Assembly: GCA_022495995.1 (NCBI GenBank)
Contig: JAFEMH010001469.1
Location: 248,001 to 312,000, forward strand
Reading direction: 5' to 3'
Length of the DNA: 64,000 bases
DNA from: Adenophora triphylla var. japonica
Lineage: Eukaryota > Streptophyta > Magnoliopsida > Asterales > Campanulaceae
The notes under the pieces were generated by a model. The model saw only the letters and a list, made by a program, of their open reading frames with translations. It searched no databases and was not told the DNA's origin. The stretch's first letter is position 1, and each line of letters opens with the position of its first letter. Shown here one piece after another: positions 48,201 through 55,990 of the stretch. The translations under genes and the position numbers were made by a program.

Positions 48201-51200
48201 AATGGGCGTTGATAACACAATCTTGGCCCAATGCTTTCCTCAAACTTTAGAAGGTGCTGCAAGGGATTGGTACATGTCTCTTCCTACGACTACAAGGCTT
48301 GATTGGTCATCCGCATGTTTGGTCTTCCAAAGGCAGTTTGAAGACAACTCCACTTACCGCCCTACTAGGATGGATCTTGAACAAACCAAGCAACATGCAA
48401 ATGAGTCCTTTGCTGAATTTGCTAGAAGATGGAGACTCAAACTTACTGAAATTGTCGAAAGGCCTACTCTTAAAGAGCAAATCCACATCTTCCTTCAATG
48501 CCTTCGTGATGAATTTCAAGAGAAGCTCGCCGGTAACTACTTTCCTAGTTTCAATGAACTCCTCGAGTCCGGAATTAGGGTTGACGACTTCCTAAAAAGC
48601 AAAAAGAAGGAAAGTACTTTCCGCTACAATAAGCCCACCACAAGTAAGGACGCTTCAGTCAACGCTATTGCACTCAGCCGCCCCAACACCGGAAAGTATT
48701 TTGCTGTCCCTCCTCCCGAAAAGAAAAAGAGGCACTACGACAAAATTGAAGGAATCACTCAAGAAGAACTCTTCGATGTGCTTGTCCAGAATGAAAAAAT
48801 CAAACCAAGGGAAGGTGGTCCTCCGAAGGATATGGGTCCGAATCATGCTCATCACTTATTCTGCAAGTACCACAACTTTATCGGCCACGACACCAACTCT
48901 TGCCACCACTTGAAGGACATCATCCAAGACCTCTTTGACAATGGAGAGTTAGAACGTCCTAATGTCATCATCAATCCTCTCCCTCGTACTCCATGAAGAA
49001 GGTGAAGCTCCAAGAAGAAATCTACACTTACCACTTTGGGGCTACCACTATCCTCTCCCTTTCTCCTTTGATAGAAGTAGATTAGGTTTTAAATTTCCAA
49101 GTATGAACTCGAAGAGTCGTTCTGTCTTTATAGTACTTCTCACCTCCTCTAGTTTGTGTCTTCTAAACTATCGAGTCTGTTCTTAAATTTCTCAATAAAT
49201 TAAAGTAATTTCTTTTCCTAAACACTTTCCCTAAAGTTGTTCTACCTCATGAATATCATTCAACTCATGCAAAATAATGGACCTTCCATTCCCTAAATCA
49301 TCGCAAAAATAGAAACTTCTAAGTGACTTTAAAAAGCAAGTTATCATTAGGAGGCTTAAGGGTTAAACATTACCCCTACTGAAAGTTAGAGACCAACAAG
49401 CGAAGAAAGCCAAAGGTGCTGCTGTCAACATTCATCCAAAGAAAAGTGGGGCTACTCAACTCAAGGCTTTGAGAGTACAAAAAAAAAAAAAAAAAAAAAA
49501 CTCTCAAGCCTTCATCGCCCCACAACAAGGATGGAATTTCAACAAAGGCAAGAAGGACTCTCCCACAAAGAAGAAGAGTCAAGTGATACCAACAAAAGAA
49601 AAGAGGATTCCTCAATATTCTCCTACATCAAGTGAAGAAGACTTTCAGTATCAAGAAAATGTTTACCCTTAAGTCATACTAATGATTGGCTTCCTTCTCA
49701 AACTTATTTAGAAACTTCTAGATGATACACGGTTCATTAAAAGGTAGAATAACTTTTCTAGATCTTTGAGCCAAGAAGCGTTTCTCGTTGAGTCTAGGGG
49801 CTTCCTGTTAGCCACTCTCATACACATTCTTGAAATCCAAGCATCAAAACTGGGGCTTCCTAACCTTTCCTCCCCCAGTCAATCTCTACTTCAACTCTTC
49901 AAAATAATCAAATCTGCATTAGGGATTTTCCTCTTTGTTTCTCACTCTCATCATCAGAGAATACACTTCTCCAAAAAATCAATGCTTGGATCACCTTCCA
50001 AAAATAGAGTCCGTCTCTCCTAAACTAACTTGAAATCTCATTTCTCTCTCCTCAATAAGATATTTTCTCTCTGAGTTCTCTTCGAGTTGCATACTATTAA
50101 AAAAATGAAAAAAAAAAAAAAGACGCAAAAGAGATGCCCGCTAGATTGAAAACCCGAAAGGGCGGTCTAGGCAAAAACCAGGGTGCGTCACTAAGAAAAA
50201 AAATCAAAGGTCAAAGGGAGAGTATTCTTCAACCTTCTTCATCGAGCATCATTCGATCTTCTTCAAATCAAATCAACAAGGAGAGTCTTCTTCGATCATC
50301 TTCAAATCAAGAGAGCAGACTCACAAGCCTGTTCACAAAGTCATCTACCACTTGCAAGCAACTTGGGGCTTGAGACACCAAAGGGCCTTAGACATAGAGA
50401 CATCACGAAAGTCGACAGATTTGTAGTCGTTTGCCTCCTAGAGACACGTCTCAAAGGAGAATTAAGAATGGAGATTCGCAACAGACCTAGATGTGTTCAC
50501 AAAAGGATACTCATCGAACGAAATTCTACAACAATACAGCCTCGCTGACTAGCAACAAATTCTGCATAAACCTGATTTGGTCCCAACTTGTCAAACACAA
50601 GTTCACCCATACAATTCACCCATCTCAAATACAAATCCATACACACATGTCCCTACATGTTCATATACCATATTCTCATACATAAACTCACCACCAAAAT
50701 GTCCGACCGGCCATTTACACGAATAGACGTGAGCACCACCACGTAAGTCCAGTCAAACAACTAAAATCTGAAAAAAAATCTACTTGGAATCTTTATGTGC
50801 TAACAGGTACAGAAAGGTAAGAATCATTCGGGTCTATCCGAGATCTAGCATGCATATATCCTTGCATTACAGGGGCCGACAGAACCTTCATCTCAACCGA
50901 TAACTTCAAGTCCGTGACCTCGGCAACATCAACAAAGTCTATGACGGCAGCAAATTTCAAGTCCGTGACCTCGGCAACAACTTCAAAGTCTGTGACGGCA
51001 GCAAACTTCAAGTTCGTGACCTCGGCAACAACATCAAAGTCTGTGATGGCAGCAAACTTCAAGTCCGTGACCTCGGCAACAACTTCAAAGTCTGTGATGG
51101 CAGCAAACTTCAAAGTCCGTGACCTCGGCAACGACAACAAAGTCCGTGACCTCGGCAACGACAACAAAGTCCGTGAGCTCGGCAACAACAAGCTACGTCA

Positions 51201-53062
51201 GTAACCTCGGGCGGTGCGCTTCAACAACTTCATCAACAAACAGGTATCTTCAGAATTGGGTCAAGTCCTTGATTCCTCAGTATGATTTTACCTTTTCAAA
51301 AAAAAATCCCTCTTCGATTTTCAAAAATGCTTTTCAAAATGCCTAAAATAGCCTTTTTAGTGTTTTGGAGTCGAACTACGTTTGGTCTGATTCTCTCTTA
51401 GAGATACGTAGGCAGCCGTGCGGCACGACCATCCCAATGTTCAGAATGATGTCTTTTCTATCGACGACACTTCTTCTTTCATAAGACCTGTCGCCGAGGA
51501 GCTCTGTAGACACCCCATTCTGAACCAATAATTCATGATTACACTACTCTTCGTCTCTCTTTTGTGTTTTGATGAAAGCACATTAGTTTCGTCATGTTTC
51601 GTTAAGTTTCTAACTAACCTCGTTAGTTTTGGACCTAACTGACTAACAGAATAAACTGAAGAGGACAAAATAGTCATCAGAATAGATATCTCGCACGAGA
51701 TATCATATCTCGCGCGAGATATCATATCTCGCGCGAGATATCCCCTCGACAGGATGTGCAGAAATCACAATTCTTCTCCGTCCCAAACTCTTTTCTTGAT
51801 AAACCTCATCTAATCCGGTTCTCCAATCGAAATTGAGTTACGGAAGCTTCCTAGGAGTGTTTTACCTCTCCACCTCTACCTCTTAAACCCCTATAAATAC
51901 TTGGTGACTTCCACTATTTCAGAGGTCCAGAATTCCACAACACACACAATTTGTTGGTTTCTCTCCACGAAAGATTCCTTCAAATCACTCACAAAACCTC
52001 CCTAAAATCACCTAAAGTTTGTTTATCAACCCTGTTGATCAACAAACATCCAAACCCGAATCAAGGATTGAGGCGAAGCTCTGTCCGCATCAAGATTTGA
52101 CTCTCATATTGAGTCGAAACTCTGCCCAAATCACTTCTCGATCGAGAAAACATCTTAGAACCACGTTCTAAATCAAATCCTCCCTAAACTAGGTAAACTC
52201 CTATACTTTTACTCTTTTCTTCTTAATCTCTCTCTATTGGCTTTTAGAGTGGTGTAATCCCATCAAAAGGATTAGCCTAGAGTCCCTTCAATCGATGAAG
52301 GCGATCTCGAAGCGTACAATCCGACATTCCTAATCAAGAAATTGATTAGGGTTTTTTTTGTTCTTTATTTAATTGGTAATTAAAAAGATTGATAATACTC
52401 AATTGGCAAGACCGATCTCCGGATTGGGTGGAATGGATGCTCCTCGACCTACCCATTCGATAACTTAACCCCCGAACCCTCAAATCTCTTTTTAAGGTTT
52501 TTCTTATTGTTTTCCTAAATAAATAATAAGTGGCGACTCTGTTATTCGAAAAATTCACGCATCGCTACACTAGGGGCCACATATCCTCTTTCATTCTTCC
52601 CCGGTACGACGGAGGAGCCAAATGCATTTACTATCCTGGGGCCTGAAGAAGTTGAAGTTGTAGCTCCACCTTGGGTCGTCATATCTGTACAAACAAAAGA
52701 GGAAGCAGGGGAGTCAGTCCTATGATCACATTCAGTCGACCTACCTAAGGGCGACCTAGACTCCCCTGGGAAACCTATCCTATTTCTAAGGAAAGAGGGT
52801 CTATGGATATCCCTAACATAAAACAAAGTGATATGGTCGAGCAGTTCGTGAAATAGATGAAAAGTGATGACATTCGAATCATCGACTACTAAGTTTTCAG
52901 TGTCTTCTACAACGGGCAAACCTATTTCACTAAAATTCAACCCCCACCTGGTCAAAATGGAGGCACATTCATCCAAGGACAGTTCTCTCCACTCCCCGTT
53001 CATGTTCTTATATGCCCTACGGTTAACAGTGCAGTAGCCGTACCATGCTCCTCGTTCACTAC
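42215..53062 (-). CDS. intron-containing antisense gene of element A (Transposase_28-like protein), interrupted by element D
   Basis: The minus-strand gene lies between pol and the 3' LTR. Coding parts are 53062-52575 (ATG at 53003, with the frame open upstream to at least 53062), 45016-44208, 43856-43624, about 43600-43171 and 43073-42215. Element D splits the first two; they rejoin in frame once D and one CTAGG are removed. Introns 44207-43857 and 43170-43074 have GT...AG and keep the frame. The protein has an N-terminal block, a Ser/Thr linker, and a region like the Pfam 'putative gypsy type transposon' family (FYGQFEARLRLPLDPFINEF). It then has a basic stretch (GRKKRARTEKGK), a long coiled coil (42459-43073) and an acidic tail. 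Breaks: a frameshift near 43600-43625, an in-frame TAA at 42879-42881 and a frame change near 42490. Function is unknown. Antisense ORFs at this place are known in some Tat elements such as Grande. Confidence 0.72.
43074..43170 (-). other. intron 2 of the antisense gene
   Basis: The donor GAG|GTAACT and the acceptor TACAG|AAT are 97 nt apart. Splicing joins ...MAHCE to NLTMVEQVK in the same frame. Confidence 0.65.
43857..44207 (-). other. intron 1 of the antisense gene, with a 73-bp tandem repeat
   Basis: The donor GGTG|GTAAGG and the acceptor GTACAG|TTTTGACTCC are 351 nt apart and give phase-1 in-frame splicing. Inside, GTTCTATG-containing units start at 43905, 43978 and 44051 (period 73). 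Confidence 0.65.
45202..45239. promoter_or_regulatory. CTCGCGCGAG palindromes in D 5' LTR
   Basis: A near-perfect GATATCTCGCACGAGATATC is followed by the perfect 18-mer ATATCTCGCGCGAGATAT, about 150 bp before the TATA box. The right LTR has three units (51685-51741). Confidence 0.65.
45390..45397 (+). promoter_or_regulatory. TATA box of element D LTR
   Basis: CCCCTATAAATACTTGG, repeated near 51891 in the right LTR. It has good plant core-promoter context. Confidence 0.7.
46071..46088 (+). other. primer-binding site of element D
   Basis: TGGCGACTCCGCTGGGGA lies three bases after the LTR. The tRNA was not assigned. Confidence 0.7.
46089..47631 (+). other. long leader of element D
   Basis: About 1.5 kb of non-coding sequence. 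It holds a 26-bp perfect palindrome centred on CTCGCGCGAG (46241-46266) and runs of A (about 46364-46386, 46436-46454, 46493-46504, 46548-46561). It also has the GAACTACG...ACGTAGGC motif (46780-46842) and two more palindromes at 47457-47493. An upstream extension of the gag frame to 47440 exists, but I prefer ATG 47632. Confidence 0.6.
47632..48996 (+). CDS. gag: intact Gag of element D
   Basis: 454 codons from MSASPSTTEADFNDAKVQLI to a stop at 48994-48996. The start is chosen at 47632 because the frame becomes Gag-like only there and upstream codons look like leader. Domains: an N-terminal coiled coil (about 10-55); a Lys/Ser/Glu-rich, probably disordered and phosphorylatable stretch (60-120); the capsid fold (GAARDWYMSLPTTTRLDWSS near 215-235, FAEFARRWRLKLTEIVERP near 275-293); and a C-terminal zinc-knuckle-like CKYH...GHDTNSCHHLKDI near 415-435. 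Length and order match Ogre/Tat Gag. It is the only unbroken element protein in the window with a clear start and stop. It would package element RNA. Confidence 0.9.
   Translation: MSASPSTTEADFNDAKVQLIEAMTRLDEQSKQIDEQNVQMTALMKELHELKVKKGRKQKQKVESSSDEEESYTKVNRKTKKSSKKKEESDSSSSSSSSDDEGHTSKGTKTKKEGSGETTKLGDHVTKNYLEKKLANLDTSKGSFVPFDPDALQKSITKFPRKYKTPDIAKFNGTTCPRAHVETYTWAMLPMGVDNTILAQCFPQTLEGAARDWYMSLPTTTRLDWSSACLVFQRQFEDNSTYRPTRMDLEQTKQHANESFAEFARRWRLKLTEIVERPTLKEQIHIFLQCLRDEFQEKLAGNYFPSFNELLESGIRVDDFLKSKKKESTFRYNKPTTSKDASVNAIALSRPNTGKYFAVPPPEKKKRHYDKIEGITQEELFDVLVQNEKIKPREGGPPKDMGPNHAHHLFCKYHNFIGHDTNSCHHLKDIIQDLFDNGELERPNVIINPLPRTP
48997..50900 (+). other. non-coding region replacing pol in element D
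   Basis: I find no RT, RNase H or integrase words on either strand. Landmarks are a hairpin enclosing 22 A residues (49463-49512), an A run near 50108-50121 and a nested hairpin with a CCC-GAAA-GGG tip (50137-50171). Short open frames have no recognisable domain. Confidence 0.65.
50905..51195 (+). repeat. 51-bp (then 27-bp) tandem array near the 3' end of D
   Basis: TTCAAG-GTCCGTGACCTCGG units start at 50905, 50956, 51007, 51058 and 51109, exactly 51 bp apart. They then shorten to 27-bp units (about 51115, 51142, 51169). The period is a multiple of three, so frames stay open on both strands without implying a gene. Confidence 0.92.
51505..52569 (+). repeat. 3' LTR of element D
   Basis: 1065 bp with three CTCGCGCGAG-type palindromes. 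No strong polypurine tract is visible just before it (GAGGAGC only). Confidence 0.92.
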
Positions 53063-53272
53063 TAAAGGTCCTAGCCGTAGGCGAGGTGAAGACAGAACAG
53101 AAATTAAAGCCCTAAATAGAGAATGAGAGAGAAATACCTTTGTAAACGACGAAATAGGAAGCTATTGCCGAAGACGGAGGCCCAATTTAACTCAACTACT
53201 TCTTCGCTATTTTCGCCGGAGATTCTCAGAATTGGAAAACGGTAAGAATTCGTATCTGAGAAGAATTCTGGA

Positions 53273-53280
53273 TATTTATA
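53273..53280 (-). promoter_or_regulatory. TATA box of the antisense gene
   Basis: The minus strand reads AATATAAATATCC about 210 bp before the open frame and 270 bp before ATG 53003. Transcription would run away from the 3' LTR, towards pol. Confidence 0.5.
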
Positions 53281-53550
53281 TTTTCCTAAATTTGGAAGGG
53301 GAAAAGAAAATCAAAATTGATTTTCCAAAATTAAACTCCGGAACGGTTCTCGAGAAAGACTACCAAGCGTCAAAACAGCAATGATGACAGAAAAATGGCG
53401 CTCCTTCATCCCCGACCGTTCGTCGCCAACGACCAGGATTATGCCACGTCATCATTGTTGACCTACTTCAAGAACTAGCAGCGACCTACAAGTAAAGCAA
53501 TTCTCATCAAAGATTTTCTTAACTTCCAAGTCGACGAAGTCAACTCAAAA

Positions 53551-53562
53551 GTTGGGGGCCAC
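53551..53562 (+). other. polypurine tract of element A
   Basis: GTTGGGGGCCAC directly precedes the right LTR. Confidence 0.7.
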
Positions 53563-54205
53563 TGAACATACCAAAAGTGTCGAGTTGGGCCAAACGAGTA
53601 AGGCCCAATCACAGACAACCTTGGTTCCCACATTCTTAATCAGAAACAAGGCCCAAAGCCCATCTCAAGTATCATTCGACTAAGCCCATGGTCCGACCTA
53701 CCAGATCCCGACCTAACTTAGTCCGACCTCATGATCCATGCCACAATTCGGGTACGAACCATGCTCTACCCGATCGCCGTCGGCCATTCTATAAGTGGCG
53801 ACCTCGACCTAACCTCCAAGTGTCGACCGACATATGTTGACGCACGTGGGCTAAATCTTTCCATAACAGCATCCCTACAAATCAGGGACGGTTACAGGCA
53901 CGTTCTCATGACCATAACTGCCGCTATAATCCCGGAGCTCATGCAGCACCACCAAAAATACAACCACCAGCACCTATAAATACTTCATCACTACCAAACG
54001 GTGAGAGGTAACTGCCATTTTGCTATTGAAATTCATCTATTCAATACATTTTGAGCTTTATACAACTGAATTCTTACTCTCACGTCCGAGGGTCTTCGCC
54101 GGAGACACATCCGGCTAGTCGTGGGTTCTGATTTCAGGTCAAGGAGCCAGGTGATTCGTCCTGCCACGTGGAGGAAGATTGATAAGCACAATTCCTGCAG
54201 CATCA
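53563..54205 (+). repeat. 3' LTR of element A
   Basis: 643 bp with TATAAATA at 53975-53982. It reads CTG or CAG at most places where the left LTR reads CG or CGG, and the reverse at a few. Confidence 0.92.
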
Positions 54206-54210
54206 ATAAT

Positions 54211-54790
54211 AATTACACCAAAATTCATAAATTTTTTTCTCTATAAATAGAGACTATTTTTATTTGATTTGGACACAGAAAAAAAACTCTTTTTTAAATA
54301 TAAATTTCTTAATTATCCTTTTTAGTTTTCAATATATTTTAAGTGAAAAATAATTAAGTGTGAAGAATTTTTTTATTATAAATGATAATAATAATAATTT
54401 TACTAATCATAAAAATAAAGAATATAAAATTAAAAAAAAAAGTGGTGGGGTATAGGATGATGAGTTGGATGGGTGTTGAATTTTATAATAAATTATATTT
54501 TTAAAAAAAAATTTACACCAAAATTCATACAAAAATTCTCTATCAATAGAGACTATTTTCATTTTATTTGGACACAGAAAAATAAATTTCTTAGTGACCC
54601 CTTCTTAATTTTCCTTTTTAGTTTTTCAATATATTTTAGTGAAAATTAATTAATTGTGAAGAATTTTTTTTAATTATAAATGATACTAATAATAATAATT
54701 TTACTAATCATAAAAATAAAGAATATAAAATTAAAAAAAAGTTGTGGAGTATAGAATGATGAGTTGGAAGGGTGTTGAATTTTTATATAT
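54211..54790. repeat. tandem ~300-bp repeats, right half
   Basis: Two further units of the array at 25237-25743, with GAGACTATTTT at 54250 and 54549. They belong to the Helitron interior. Confidence 0.75.
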
Positions 54791-54830
54791 GCATAGATTA
54801 GTAATTAAATAATTTAAATTGAAAATAAAT

Positions 54831-55990
54831 ATCAAAATTAAGTTCATAATGAGTTAATGTAAATAAATAGCATAATTAAGTTCATAATGAAACAAATATT
54901 CATTTTTTAATAGAAGGACAATTTTTTTCCTTAAAGTACTGTAGAAATAATGAAAAACATATGATTATGAATTTTCATTGAGTTTCTTTTTTTACAAAAC
55001 GTTTTATATTAAGTTCTTCCTCGGCTCGAGTTTTTTTTTTTTTTTTTTTAAGAAACAATTCCTATGTATCTCTTTTACAAAATGATGGGTTATTAATAAA
55101 GAACTTTAGATTAATGATAAAAAAAATGTGGAAGCCATTTGATATAACATATTTTAATTTAAAGAGTAGTTGAAGTATATTAGTGAAATTAAAAATCTTA
55201 TTAAAAATCTTATTATTGCCTACAAATATAATTATTAGAAATATTTATGTTTTAATTTTTATTTTATCAAAATTTGATGGATTATTAATCTTGGTTTCAT
55301 TTATTTGTGCCTTTTTATATATAATATTTATGAATAATTTTTTCTTCAAATTTTGTCCTATTTTAAACGTTAAAAATGGGTTCGGATATTAAAGAGATGA
55401 ATGGTTAAATATCAAAATTAAGTTCATAATGAGTTAATGTAAATAAATAGCATAATTAAGTTCATAATGAAAGAAATATTCATTTTTGAATAGAAGGACA
55501 ATTTTTTTCCTTAAAAGTAATGTAGAAATAAAGAAAATTATATGATTATGAATTTTCATTGAGTTTCTTTTTTTACAAAACATTTTATATTATGTTCTTC
55601 TCGCTCAGTTTTTTTTTTTTTTTTTTTTAAGAAACAATTCCTATGGATCTCTTTTACAAAATGATGGGTTATTAATAAAGAACTTTAGATTAATGATAAA
55701 AAAAATGTGGAAGCCATTTGATATAACATATTTTAATTTAAAGAGTAGTTGAAGTATATTAGTGAAATTAAAAATCTTTTTAAAAATCTTATTATTGCCT
55801 ACAAATATAATTATTAGAAATATTTATGTTTTAATTTTTATTTTATCAAAATTTGATGAATTATTAATCTTGGTTTCATTTATTTGTGCCTCTTTATATA
55901 TAATATTTATGAATAATTTTTTCTTCAAATTTTGTTCTATTTTAAACGTTAAAAAATGGGTTCGGATATTAAAGAGATGAATGATTTTAT
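54831..55990. repeat. 580-bp tandem duplication
   Basis: ATCAAAATTAAGTTCATAATG starts at 54831 and again at 55411. The two units are nearly identical through GGTTCGGATATTAAAGAGATG. Two 60-70-residue frames (55183-55392 and 55762-55980) are the same AT-rich sequence twice and are not convincing genes. Confidence 0.85.

Larger units (their letters stand above)
45022..52569 (+). mobile_element. gag-only LTR retrotransposon D (TR-GAG type), nested in element A
   Basis: It is 7548 bp. The LTRs (45022-46067 and 51505-52569) run TGTAGACACCCC...CGCTACA. The target duplication CTAGG is at 45017-45021 and 52570-52574. The primer site follows two to three bases after the left LTR. The interior has one intact gag gene and no protease, RT, RNase H or integrase. 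Several motifs (GAACTACG...ACGTAGGC, zinc-knuckle form CKYH...GHDTNSC) resemble Ogre/Tat elements. Such gag-only elements are known in plants and depend on enzymes supplied in trans. Confidence 0.9.
25744..54205 (+). mobile_element. Tat-type Ty3/gypsy element A, 28.5 kb with two nested insertions
   Basis: The LTRs (25744-26381 and 53563-54205) run TGAACATACC...CATCA, and the target duplication ATAAT is on both sides (25739-25743 and 54206-54210). The order is LTR, primer site, gag, protease, RT, RNase H, second RNase H, integrase, a tandem repeat array, an antisense gene, polypurine tract, LTR. B2 (8.65 kb) splits the protease and D (7.55 kb) splits the antisense gene. Without them the element is about 12.25 kb, within the usual range for this lineage. 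Pol is largely open. Confidence 0.93.

Noticed and set aside
50793..51191. 132-residue minus-strand frame with repeated FAAITDFEVVAEVTD-like units
   Set aside because: Product of a 51-bp tandem array whose period is a multiple of three, so several frames stay open by default.
55183..55980. Two similar hydrophobic 69-72-residue frames as membrane proteins
   Set aside because: They are the two halves of the 580-bp AT-rich tandem duplication. Hydrophobicity follows from AT-rich codons and there is no other gene signal.
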